Assembly: GCF_024721265.1 (NCBI RefSeq)
Contig: NZ_JAMXOC010000007.1
Location: 55,696 to 119,695, forward strand
Reading direction: 5' to 3'
From: Ohessyouella blattaphilus
Lineage (GTDB): Bacteria > Bacillota > Clostridia > Lachnospirales > Lachnospiraceae
Length of the DNA: 64,000 nt
Position 1 is the first letter of the stretch. Every line of letters starts with the position of its first letter. Made by a program: the position numbers and the translations under genes. Below are positions 37,468 to 45,415 of this stretch, piece by piece. The notes beneath the pieces are model-generated. The model saw only the letters and a program-made list of their open reading frames with translations. It was not told where the DNA came from and did not search any database.

Positions 37468-37496
37468 ATAATAAAAGAAGAGAAGGGGGATGTCAA
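37468..37496 (-). promoter_or_regulatory. promoter of comM-dprA-topA
   Basis: Minus-strand -35 TTGACA, starting right after the TAG stop of the U32 gene, and -10 TATTAT after 17 bp. The whole promoter lies within the terminator hairpin and its T-tail. Confidence 0.7.
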
Positions 37497-37512
37497 CTAC
37501 CCTTCTCTTCTT
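37468..37512 (-). terminator. terminator of the U32 gene, overlapping its coding end and the comM promoter
   Basis: Perfect 13-bp stem AAGAAGAGAAGGG / CCCTTCTCTTCTT (37500-37512 and 37475-37487 on the minus strand) with a 12-nt loop, followed by TTATTATT. The first arm is coding sequence of the U32 gene. Confidence 0.8.
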
Positions 37513-38720
37513 AATATATCATAAGCTTCCGCTTTTTTATCTAATCTGACATAAAGCTTTTGCTGAGGATGGGGCGCACTTTCCATGGGCGTCATCTCCT
37601 CATCGAAAATCTCTAAAACTTTCGTCTGTACATTCTCGCCGTCAGGCTTCATAATTTCAATCTGTTCGCCTACAGAAAACTTATTCCGCTGAGAGATTAT
37701 CAGCAAATCCTCAGGACCTTCACTTACCGTTCCTAAGTACGTATATTCCCGAATGTACGTGTTACTATCGTAAATCTGGGTGGTCTCGTCTGGTTTGCCA
37801 AAGTAAAAGCCTGTAGTAAATTGGCGATACGTACAGCCCGCAATCTGCTCTAAATACCAAGGCATGTTTTCACGGTATTTCTCAGCACTCTCGTAAAAGT
37901 CATCAATAGCCTTGCGATACGTTCTGGCTACAGTGGCTACGTAAAGGGCTGTCTTCATCCGTCCTTCAATCTTTAGGCTATCAATCCCCGCTTCGATAAG
38001 CTCAGGAATATACTCAATCATACAAAGGTCTTTGGAGTTGAAGATATATGTTCCTCGCTCATTTTCATAGACCGGCAAGTATTCACCGGGACGCTTTTCT
38101 TCCACCACTGCGTATTTCCAGCGACACGGATGAGTGCACGCTCCGCGATTGGCATCCCGTCCCGTAAAATAACTGCTGAGTAGACAGCGACCAGAATATG
38201 AAATGCACATGGCTCCATGAATAAAGCTCTCTATTTCCAAGTCGTCAGGAATTTGGCTCCTGATCTGACCGATTTCGGCTAATGATAGCTCTCTAGCCGT
38301 CACTACTCTTTTCGCCCCTAGACTATGCCAAAACTGAAAGGTTCCGTAGTTGGTGTTATTGGCCTGGGTACTGATGTGAATCTCAATCTCCGGACAGGCC
38401 TCTTTGGCAATGGTAAAAACGGCCGGATCCGCAATTATCAGGCCATCGGGCCCCAGTTCTTTTAGTTCTTTAAAATATTCCCGTACTGGTTCTAAGTCGC
38501 CGTTATGAGCGATAATATTCGCCGTCACATAGACCTTCTTATGATACTGATGGGCAAAGTCGATGCCGGCAGCCATATCCTCTTTGGAAAAGTTCTTAGC
38601 TTTTGCCCGCAGGCCAAAGGCTTCCCCGCCAATATAGACCGCATCAGCGCCAAAAATCACCGCCGTCTTTAGGACTTCCAAACTGCTTGCCGGGACTAAT
38701 AATTCTGGTTTTTTTCTCAT
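37497..38720 (-). CDS. Peptidase U32 family protein, TrhP/RlhA-like
   Basis: A 407-aa cytoplasmic protein of the U32 collagenase-like family, with the family signature ESFIHGAMCISYSGRCLLSSY near residue 170 and Fe-S type cysteines (CTHPCRW). Despite the name, studied members are RNA-modifying: E. coli TrhP and RlhA, and Bacillus TrhP1/TrhP2, which use prephenate for tRNA U34 hydroxylation. Here it follows a TrmR-like methyltransferase by 9 bp, as yrrO follows yrrM in Bacillus. A role in making 5-hydroxyuridine at U34 is therefore likely. Only one U32 gene is present at this locus. Confidence 0.85.
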   Translation of the reverse strand: MRKKPELLVPASSLEVLKTAVIFGADAVYIGGEAFGLRAKAKNFSKEDMAAGIDFAHQYHKKVYVTANIIAHNGDLEPVREYFKELKELGPDGLIIADPAVFTIAKEACPEIEIHISTQANNTNYGTFQFWHSLGAKRVVTARELSLAEIGQIRSQIPDDLEIESFIHGAMCISYSGRCLLSSYFTGRDANRGACTHPCRWKYAVVEEKRPGEYLPVYENERGTYIFNSKDLCMIEYIPELIEAGIDSLKIEGRMKTALYVATVARTYRKAIDDFYESAEKYRENMPWYLEQIAGCTYRQFTTGFYFGKPDETTQIYDSNTYIREYTYLGTVSEGPEDLLIISQRNKFSVGEQIEIMKPDGENVQTKVLEIFDEEMTPMESAPHPQQKLYVRLDKKAEAYDILRREG

Positions 38721-38729
38721 AAAATGCCT

Positions 38730-39356
38730 CTAATTCTTGTAACTAAGCGCCACCCCATCGCCGACAGGCAATAAGGCTGTCGTTAGGCGTGAATCGTGCT
38801 TAATTGCTTCTAAAAACTCTCGCATCCGCTTGTGAATGGTATGATCTCGGCGCCTAATGGCGTAACGAGACTTACACACATCCCCGTCCTGCAAGATATT
38901 GTCGGTAACTAATATGCCCTCAGGTGCTAAGAGCCTTAATAAATCTTCTAAATAGCCGATATACTGTCCTTTCGGGCCATCAACGAAGATCACATCGTAA
39001 GTCTCATCTAAACCCGTGATAACCTCTCCCGCATCGCCGGCTATAAGATTGATTTGCCCCTCTTCATCCAGCTTCTGAAAGTTCTCTCTGGCTAATTCAA
39101 GACGCTTAGGGTAATTCTCAATCGTGGTAATCTGAGCCTTAATAGCGTACGCCTTCATCAGTAGGGCCGAATAACCAATGGCTGTGCCAATCTCTAGGAT
39201 ACGCTTAGGTTTTTTCATCTGAATGAGCACCTTTAGTAAGCTCTGGGTTTCTCTTTTAATAATCGGGACGTCAGAAGCCTCGGCTATTTGCCGAAGCTCC
39301 TCTAAGTAATCGGCCTCTGGACTTTCAAAGGCCAAGATAAATTTTGTAATATCCAT
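38730..39356 (-). CDS. O-methyltransferase, TrmR-like
   Basis: Class I SAM-dependent methyltransferase of 208 aa. SAM motif ILEIGTAIGYSALLM near residue 56, an acidic ATIENYP-type motif II, and metal-binding DVIFVDGPKGQY place it in the O-methyltransferase 3 family (YrrM/TrmR). TrmR methylates 5-hydroxyuridine at tRNA position 34 to 5-methoxyuridine in Bacillus. The downstream U32 protein would make its substrate. Confidence 0.85.
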   Translation of the reverse strand: MDITKFILAFESPEADYLEELRQIAEASDVPIIKRETQSLLKVLIQMKKPKRILEIGTAIGYSALLMKAYAIKAQITTIENYPKRLELARENFQKLDEEGQINLIAGDAGEVITGLDETYDVIFVDGPKGQYIGYLEDLLRLLAPEGILVTDNILQDGDVCKSRYAIRRRDHTIHKRMREFLEAIKHDSRLTTALLPVGDGVALSYKN

Positions 39357-39371
39357 ACGTCTTCTCTACTT

Positions 39372-41039
39372 CTAGACATCCATGATAATCGGCAAGATCA
39401 TCGGTCTTCTCTTAGTACGCTTCCAGATAAAATCGTTCATCGTATCGCGAACCACCAATTTGATTTTGCTCCAGTCTGCATTCTTCTGGTGCTTCAGACA
39501 ATCTTCAACCGCACTGACTAACACTTTGCTGGCTTCATCCATCAAGCTCTCCGATTCCCTAACGTAGACGAATCCACGAGAGACGATATCCGGTCCTGAT
39601 AACAGCTGGTTACTGCCTTTTTGCAAGGTCATCACCACAATCAGAATCCCATCTTCCGCTAAGTGCTGGCGATCTCTAAGAACGATATTACCTACATCAC
39701 CCACACCGAGACCATCCACCATAATCTCACCGGTAGTCACGTGATCCACAACTTCTGCCTTCTCATCGGAAACCTCGAGCACGTCTCCCGACTGTAAGAT
39801 AAAGCAGTTTTCCTTAGGAATACCTAGTGATTTGGCAATATCTTGGTTGGCCTTTAAATGACGGTATTCACCGTGAACAGGAATCGCGTATTTGGGTTTT
39901 ACCAAAGAGTAAATCAGCTTTAACTCCTCTTGGCAAGCATGCCCTGATACGTGAGTATCCTGCATAATTACATTTGCGCCCTTTTCAAACAGTTCGTTAA
40001 TAACCTTTGAAACCGACTTTTCATTTCCCGGAATCGGTGAAGAACTAAAGATGACCGTGTCTCCAGGCATAATTGTTACTTTCTTATGTAAATCCGCCGC
40101 CATTCGTGAAAGGGCCGCCATGGATTCTCCTTGGCTTCCTGTGGTAATTAACACCGTCTTCTCCGGTGGGTAATTACGGAGCTGAGAGGTCTCGATAATC
40201 GTTCCCTTAGGAACATCTAAGTAACCTAGTTCACCGGCTACTTCGATAATATTAACCATGCTTCGACCTTCTACCACTACCTTTCGCTCATACTTAATGG
40301 CCGAGTTGATAATCTGCTGAACCCGGTCCACGTTAGAAGCAAAGGTAGCTATAATAATCCGAGAATTACGATGCTCCGCAAAGAGATGATCGAAGGTGAT
40401 TCCCACTTTCCGCTCGCTCTGAGTAAAGCCTGGTCGCTCGGCATTGGTACTATCGCTCATAAGTGCCAAAACGCCCTTTTTCCCGATTTCCGCAAAGCGC
40501 TGAAGATCAATCGCATCGCCAAATACCGGCGTATAGTCTACTTTAAAGTCACCGGTGTGTACGATAATTCCCGCCGGTGAATAAATCGCTAACGCTGCTG
40601 CATCTTGGATACTGTGATTGGTCTTGATAAATTCAATTCTAAACTTTCCTAAATTGATAGACTGTCCGTGTCTAACCACTTTTCTTCTGGTAGAACGCAG
40701 TAGATTGTGCTCTTTTAACTTCCGATCGATAATTCCCATTGTCAATTTCGTGGCGTACACGGGAATGTTGATGTCTCTTAAAATATAAGCGAGGGCACCA
40801 ATATGATCCTCATGGCCATGGGTAATGACAAACCCTTTCACTTTTTCAATGTTGTCTTTCAAATAAGTAACGTCAGGAATGACTAAGTCTATTCCTAACA
40901 TTCCGTCCTCAGGGAATGCTAGACCACAGTCTACAACGATAATACTATCCTCGTATTCAAAGGCTGTGATATTCATACCTATCTTTTCTAATCCACCAAG
41001 AGGTATGATTTTTACCTTCCCTTTATGTTCTTTCTTCAT
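39372..41039 (-). CDS. Ribonuclease J
   Basis: Metallo-beta-lactamase-fold RNase of 555 aa with endo- and 5'-exonuclease activity in RNA decay. The zinc motif HGHEDHIGAL is near residue 75. Further metal-site residues are in HTGDFKVDYTP and SDSTNAERPG, and the beta-CASP motif lies at DTHVSGHACQEE. The C-terminal domain is retained. The ATG at 41039 has AGGAG 10 bp upstream; a TTG two codons earlier is the alternative. It sits between fur and trmR. Confidence 0.96.
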   Translation of the reverse strand: MKKEHKGKVKIIPLGGLEKIGMNITAFEYEDSIIVVDCGLAFPEDGMLGIDLVIPDVTYLKDNIEKVKGFVITHGHEDHIGALAYILRDINIPVYATKLTMGIIDRKLKEHNLLRSTRRKVVRHGQSINLGKFRIEFIKTNHSIQDAAALAIYSPAGIIVHTGDFKVDYTPVFGDAIDLQRFAEIGKKGVLALMSDSTNAERPGFTQSERKVGITFDHLFAEHRNSRIIIATFASNVDRVQQIINSAIKYERKVVVEGRSMVNIIEVAGELGYLDVPKGTIIETSQLRNYPPEKTVLITTGSQGESMAALSRMAADLHKKVTIMPGDTVIFSSSPIPGNEKSVSKVINELFEKGANVIMQDTHVSGHACQEELKLIYSLVKPKYAIPVHGEYRHLKANQDIAKSLGIPKENCFILQSGDVLEVSDEKAEVVDHVTTGEIMVDGLGVGDVGNIVLRDRQHLAEDGILIVVMTLQKGSNQLLSGPDIVSRGFVYVRESESLMDEASKVLVSAVEDCLKHQKNADWSKIKLVVRDTMNDFIWKRTKRRPMILPIIMDV

Positions 41040-41066
41040 ATACAATTTTCTCCTTTTATTCTCGTC

Positions 41067-41516
41067 TTACGACTTTCCTCGGCACTCTTTGCAGATACCG
41101 TATAGCTTTAATTCATGGTCAAGAACGTGAAAACCCGTCGACTCTTCGATAAATGTCTCTAGGGAATCCAGTCTATCATCTTTAAACGGAATTACTTTTC
41201 CGCATTTTTCACATATTAAATGATGGTGATGGTGCTTATCACCATCCCCGTGTTCACCAATCTCGTAGCGTACAAAGCCATCATCGAGACTGATTTTATC
41301 TACTAGCTCCATCTCGTGCAACAGCTGAACGGTGCGATAAATCGTGGCTAAGCCGATGTCTGGGTAATCTTTTCTCACGATGTCGTAAATATCCTCCACC
41401 GTCAGGTGCTCATCCTCGTTATCACCGAGCACTTGCAGAACCATCATCCGCTGGTTCGTTACCTTTAACCCCTTTTCCTTAAGCATTGTTTTAAATTGTT
41501 CTTGGTTAATTGACAT
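41067..41516 (-). CDS. Fur family metalloregulator
   Basis: Iron- or peroxide-type regulator of 149 aa. It has an N-terminal winged helix (about 10-85) with DIGLATIYRTVQLLHEM, then a dimerisation domain with the HHHHHLICEKCGKV metal site and a second C-x2-C (CKECRG) for structural zinc. I cannot separate Fur from PerR or Zur on sequence alone; the His-rich GDKHHHHH stretch is usual for all. It lies inside the ireB-ruvX-DUF1292 run. Confidence 0.93.
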   Translation of the reverse strand: MSINQEQFKTMLKEKGLKVTNQRMMVLQVLGDNEDEHLTVEDIYDIVRKDYPDIGLATIYRTVQLLHEMELVDKISLDDGFVRYEIGEHGDGDKHHHHHLICEKCGKVIPFKDDRLDSLETFIEESTGFHVLDHELKLYGICKECRGKS

Positions 41517-41525
41517 CTCTCCGGC

Positions 41526-41786
41526 CTACCTTTCAACGCTCACATCTTCTAGTAGCTCTTCGAATATCTTAATAACGCTATCTATTTCGTCATCATCTTC
41601 CACAATCTCATAGACTGCCTCGCTTGCTTCTTCCTCGCTGGTGTCTTTAAGAATCAACGCCTGGGCATCATCCGTCAAAGAGTCCGCTACCAAAATATAG
41701 GGTATGCCACCTAGACGGGTTTGTTCGAGCACGAAAAACTCAGCCGCCTCGTCTGAGTCTGCCGGCATAAACGTAATTTTTTCCAT
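41526..41786 (-). CDS. DUF1292 (YrzB-like) protein
   Basis: Small acidic cytoplasmic protein of 86 aa. The DUF1292 fold shows as a beta-rich start (MEKITFMPADSDEAAEFFVLEQ) with YILVADS and the very acidic tail. The function is unknown. It almost always stands next to ruvX and ireB in Firmicutes, as it does here. Confidence 0.88.
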   Translation of the reverse strand: MEKITFMPADSDEAAEFFVLEQTRLGGIPYILVADSLTDDAQALILKDTSEEEASEAVYEIVEDDDEIDSVIKIFEELLEDVSVER

Positions 41787-41812
41787 ACAATACCTCTCCT
41801 TTTGCTTATCAT

Positions 41813-42235
41813 TTACTTTGATATTGAGTCCAGGTATCCTTGCAATATAAAAATAGCCGCAATTTTATCAATGTACTTCTTGCGGTCTTCTCGTCTTACA
41901 TTATTCTCCACCAAGGTGCGCTCTGCGCTTACCGTAGTTAGACGTTCATCCCACATCACGACTTCTAAGCCGGTCCTGCGATGCAACATCTCACCAAACT
42001 CGATGGACTTTTGTGCCCGTTCACCAATATCGTTATTCATATGCTTCGGAAATCCCAGCACAATCTTCGTGACCTGATATTCTTCAATCAAGGCTTCGAT
42101 TTGTGCACAGGTCTTCCTTAGCTTATTTTCATCTTTTCGTTCAATCGTCGTGATTCCTTGTGCAGTAATTCCTAAAGGATCACTGATTGCCACGCCCACT
42201 GTCTTCGTTCCGTAGTCAAGGCCCATAATCCGCAT
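41813..42235 (-). CDS. ruvX: Holliday junction resolvase-like RuvX (YqgF)
   Basis: RNase H-fold nuclease of 140 aa. [15 protein letters not shown] holds the first catalytic Asp; [15 protein letters not shown] and WDERLTTV supply the others. The family is involved in 16S rRNA 5' maturation and in Holliday junction resolution. I place the start at the ATG at 42235, overlapping the ireB stop as TAATG; an ATG four codons earlier lacks a ribosome site. Confidence 0.93.
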   Translation of the reverse strand: MRIMGLDYGTKTVGVAISDPLGITAQGITTIERKDENKLRKTCAQIEALIEEYQVTKIVLGFPKHMNNDIGERAQKSIEFGEMLHRRTGLEVVMWDERLTTVSAERTLVENNVRREDRKKYIDKIAAIFILQGYLDSISK

Positions 42236-42501
42236 TATTCGTTCCATCCATTATGCTGAATATAGACTTTAAGCATCTCTTCAACTAGCTCGTCTCTTTC
42301 AACCTTCATGATTAAACTTCTAGCACCGTTATGACTGGTGATATACGTCGGATCACCTGACATAATATAACCTACAATTTGATTTACCGGATTATAACCC
42401 TTTTCGGAAAGCGCCTGAAAAACTGCCTCCAGAATATCTTTTGCTTGCACCTGGGGACCGGACTCTACCGAAAAAAATTGAGTATTGCTTAGATCTTTCA
42501 T
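42235..42501 (-). CDS. ireB: IreB family regulatory phosphoprotein
   Basis: An 88-aa protein of the DUF965/UPF0297 family. The conserved core [22 protein letters not shown] is clear, and an N-terminal Thr (residue 7) corresponds to the sites phosphorylated by the PASTA kinase IreK in enterococci. It controls cephalosporin resistance there. It heads the ruvX-DUF1292-fur-rnj run and has a promoter overlapping the mtaB stop codon. Confidence 0.92.
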   Translation of the reverse strand: MKDLSNTQFFSVESGPQVQAKDILEAVFQALSEKGYNPVNQIVGYIMSGDPTYITSHNGARSLIMKVERDELVEEMLKVYIQHNGWNE

Positions 42502-42531
42502 TTAACCACGTCCTTTATTCATACTAAAACT

Positions 42532-42560
42532 AGTTTACTCCTTTTTTCACAAAAATTCAA
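42532..42560 (-). promoter_or_regulatory. promoter of the ireB operon, on the mtaB stop codon
   Basis: Minus-strand -35 TTGAAT contains the mtaB TGA; -10 TAAACT follows after 17 bp. Match is moderate. Confidence 0.45.
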
Positions 42561-43843
42561 TCAATTATTTGTAAACAATTCCTAATATCAATATTAACAA
42601 ATTGGTTGGTACAGTCTTCTGGCAGTTCTTCGCCTACCTTGATATATTCTTTCGTATGCCCTATTTGTAGGCTTTTCCCGTCTCTAAGGACCGTTTCTTC
42701 AATCAGAACCTCTTGGGTCGTCCCGATCAGCCGCTCTTCAAAGGCTTTTTTATTAATTTTGCACAATTCTAATAAACGGCCACTACGCAAGGTCTTAACG
42801 GGCTCAGGAACCTGTCCCGCCATGCTAGCCGCTTTCGTCCCCTCACGTTTAGAGTACTTAAACACGTGGGTTTCATAAAAATTCATCTCGGCAATAAAAT
42901 CGTAGCTTTCCTGAAACTCTTCCTCCGTCTCTCCCGGAAAACCGACAATCACATCGGTGGTAAGAGCTGGATAATCAAAATACTTTCGCAAAAGAGTAAC
43001 GCTTTCTCGGTATTCATTCGCACTATATCGGCGATTCATCCGCTTAAGTGTAGCATCCGCGCCGCTTTGCAGGGATAAGTGAAAATGAGGGCAAAACTTC
43101 GGTAAAGCCGCCAGCGCCCTGGCAAATTCTTCTGTAATAATTCGCGGTTCTAGAGAACCAAGACGAATTCTCTCAATTCCCTCTACCTGATGTACCTGCC
43201 TAATTAAGGTCAGCAAGTTATCCTCCGTTCCTAGTCCATAGGAGCTAAGGTGAATACCGGTTAGGACCACTTCTTTATAACCTGCTTTGGCAAGATTTTC
43301 TACTTCCTTAACCACCTGGGGTAGGGCCCGGCTTCTAACTCGTCCTCTAGCGTAAGGAATAATGCAATAGCTACAGAACTGGTTGCAACCGTCCTGAACC
43401 TTAATAAACGCCCGCGTATGTTCTGACGCTACACCTAACGACAGCTCTTCATACTTCGTTGTCTGATTTATCCCTGCTCTGGCAACCATAAGTTCTTTAT
43501 CACTCTCTTCATAAGCCGCCAAAATCTGTAATAACTCCTGCTTCTTATTGTTGCCGATAATAATATCGATAACTGGATCCACCTCTCGGTCCAAGGTCTC
43601 CGTATAGCAACCAGCTGCGATAACAACGGCATTCGGATTCCACTTTCTGGCCTTGTGGAGCATCTGTCTGGATTTTTTATCAGCCACGCTGGTGACGGTG
43701 CAGGTATTGATAATATACGCGTCCGCCCCTTCTTTAAAAGGGACGATTTCATAGCCCGCCCCTAGAAGCAGCTCTTCCATCGCCTGTGTTTCATATGCAT
43801 TTACCTTACAGCCCAGATTATGAAGGGCAATTTTTTTAATCAT
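42557..43843 (-). CDS. mtaB: tRNA t6A37 methylthiotransferase
   Basis: Radical-SAM enzyme of 428 aa that converts t6A37 to ms2t6A37 in ANN-decoding tRNAs. The UPF0004 domain has Cys in LGCKVNAYE, INTCTV and AAGCYTE; the radical-SAM core has CNQFCSYCIIPYARG near residue 150, and a TRAM domain ends the protein. These order and spacings define MtaB rather than MiaB or RimO. Start ATG 43843 (MIKKIALHNLGC) chosen over an upstream in-frame start because homologues begin there and AAGGA lies upstream. Confidence 0.95.
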   Translation of the reverse strand: MIKKIALHNLGCKVNAYETQAMEELLLGAGYEIVPFKEGADAYIINTCTVTSVADKKSRQMLHKARKWNPNAVVIAAGCYTETLDREVDPVIDIIIGNNKKQELLQILAAYEESDKELMVARAGINQTTKYEELSLGVASEHTRAFIKVQDGCNQFCSYCIIPYARGRVRSRALPQVVKEVENLAKAGYKEVVLTGIHLSSYGLGTEDNLLTLIRQVHQVEGIERIRLGSLEPRIITEEFARALAALPKFCPHFHLSLQSGADATLKRMNRRYSANEYRESVTLLRKYFDYPALTTDVIVGFPGETEEEFQESYDFIAEMNFYETHVFKYSKREGTKAASMAGQVPEPVKTLRSGRLLELCKINKKAFEERLIGTTQEVLIEETVLRDGKSLQIGHTKEYIKVGEELPEDCTNQFVNIDIRNCLQIID

Positions 43844-43867
43844 TTTATTTTTCCTTACCATTCTTCC

Positions 43868-43896
43868 TTGACTTTAAGAGTCTACCTCTATAATAT
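43868..43896 (+). promoter_or_regulatory. promoter of the HPr-like gene
   Basis: -35 TTGACT and -10 TAATAT with a 17-bp spacer; a consensus TATAAT at 43889-43894 would give 15 bp instead. Confidence 0.55.
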
Positions 43897-43931
43897 TAAG
43901 GGTATAAAACACTTAAAGGAGGACTTATCCA

Positions 43932-44165
43932 ATGAAAACAGTACAAATATCTCTAAACTCTATCGATAAAGTAAAATCTTTCGTAAACGACATCACTAAA
44001 TTTGATTACGATTTTGACCTCGTATCAGGAAGATACGTAATTGATGCAAAATCTATCATGGGTATTTTTAGCTTAGACTTATCAAAACCAATCGACTTAA
44101 ATATCCATGCCGATGATAGCGTGGACAAGGTGCTTGAAGTTCTTAAACCTTACATTATCGATTAA
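43932..44165 (+). CDS. HPr-like protein lacking the phosphorylatable histidine
   Basis: Small 77-aa protein with the HPr fold. KFDYDFDLVSGRYVIDAKSIMGIFSL aligns with the HPr region around Ser46 (KSIMGVMSL), and the C-terminal helix is kept. The active-site segment (His15 with ARPA) is missing: the equivalent stretch reads NSIDKVKSF. It therefore cannot carry PTS phosphate, but the Ser46-type regulatory site is intact, as in Bacillus Crh. Start is preceded by AAAGGAGG. It is transcribed alone, away from mtaB. Confidence 0.8.
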   Translation: MKTVQISLNSIDKVKSFVNDITKFDYDFDLVSGRYVIDAKSIMGIFSLDLSKPIDLNIHADDSVDKVLEVLKPYIID

Positions 44166-44190
44166 TCAGAAGCTTTATGCTTCAAGTATA

Positions 44191-44218
44191 GCGACTAGCC
44201 TCGGCTAGTCGCTTTTAA
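44191..44218. terminator. terminator after the HPr-like gene
   Basis: Perfect 10-bp stem GCGACTAGCC-TC-GGCTAGTCGC (44191-44212), followed by TTTT, 25 bp after the stop and 12 bp beyond the convergent thiI stop. Confidence 0.85.
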
Positions 44219-44224
44219 TTTACG

Positions 44225-45409
44225 TTAAGGTCTTACATTAAGCACTTCCGTGGTTTCAATCGCAGTCGCCACTAATTCATCAATCTGCTCGGCAAGCTTT
44301 TCTTCTGACTTTCTGATTACCTCTAATTTCGGTTTGGTAACCGGGTGCTTAGCCACAAAGATAGTACAGCAATCTTCAAAAGGCAAAATCGAAGTCTCGT
44401 AGGTATCTATCTTCTCTGAAATCTCCACAATGTCTCGCTTATCAAACCCAATTAACGGCCGATAGACCGGCAAAGTGCACACTTCGTTAGTAGAAGCTAA
44501 GGACTGCATCGTTTGTGAAGCCACCTGACCGATACTCTCACCCGTCACTAACCCTAGGCAGCCACTCTCTTTCGCAAAATGCTCAGCGATCCGCATCATA
44601 TAACGACGCATAATTATCGTCAATTCATCGTGGGGACATTTATCGTAAATATAGAGCTGAATATCGGTAAAGTTAACGATGTTTAGCTTAATCGGACCGG
44701 CGCTACGAGCCACAATCTTCGCTAGATCTACCACCTTTTGCTTAGCTCTTTCACTAGTATACGGGGGTGCATGAAAATACGTCGCTTCTAGAGACACGCC
44801 TCTTTTCGCAATCATATAACCCGCTACTGGACTATCGATACCGCCAGATAGAAGAAGCATCGCCGAACCATTGGTACCCACTGGCATTCCTCCTGGTCCT
44901 TCAATTACCTGGGTGTAAAGATAGACCTCATTACGAACTTCCACATTTACAAGCACTTCTGGGTGATGGACATCAACTGTCATATTGGGCATCCCTTCTA
45001 AGATTACCTCTCCCAAATCACGATTGATTTCCATGGAGTTAAGAGGGTAGGACTTATTGGCCCGTCGCGATTCCACCTTAAAGGTATACTCCTTATCACT
45101 ATACATTTCCTGCATATGAGAAAGAACCTCTTTTTTTAGAGCCGCAAAGCCCTCTTCCGCAAAGCGCACCACCGGACAAATTCCGACAATTCCAAAGACT
45201 CTTTGCAGTGCTTCTACCGTTTCGTCGTAGTCATATTCACCATCGCAGTCTACGTAGATACGAGCTTGCGATTTATAGACGGCAAACTTCCCATCTACTT
45301 TCTTAAGAGCAAATTTGATTTGACGCACTAGCGCATCCTCGAAGATAAAGCGATTTCGTCCCTTTAGCCCAATCTCTCCGTATTTTATTAAAAATGTTTG
45401 ATATTTCAT
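44225..45409 (-). CDS. thiI: tRNA 4-thiouridine synthetase ThiI
   Basis: Adenylates U8 of tRNA and inserts sulfur to make 4-thiouridine; can also supply sulfur for the thiamine thiazole. 394 aa: N-terminal ferredoxin-like and THUMP domains (about 1-165), then a PP-loop ATPase with LLLSGGIDSPVAGYM near residue 185, and a conserved Cys in EDCCTIFVAKHP near 345. The C-terminal rhodanese domain of E. coli ThiI is absent, as in Bacillus, where a dedicated desulfurase NifZ hands sulfur over. The gene 6 bp upstream is such a desulfurase. Confidence 0.96.
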   Translation of the reverse strand: MKYQTFLIKYGEIGLKGRNRFIFEDALVRQIKFALKKVDGKFAVYKSQARIYVDCDGEYDYDETVEALQRVFGIVGICPVVRFAEEGFAALKKEVLSHMQEMYSDKEYTFKVESRRANKSYPLNSMEINRDLGEVILEGMPNMTVDVHHPEVLVNVEVRNEVYLYTQVIEGPGGMPVGTNGSAMLLLSGGIDSPVAGYMIAKRGVSLEATYFHAPPYTSERAKQKVVDLAKIVARSAGPIKLNIVNFTDIQLYIYDKCPHDELTIIMRRYMMRIAEHFAKESGCLGLVTGESIGQVASQTMQSLASTNEVCTLPVYRPLIGFDKRDIVEISEKIDTYETSILPFEDCCTIFVAKHPVTKPKLEVIRKSEEKLAEQIDELVATAIETTEVLNVRP

Positions 45410-45415
45410 ATTTTT

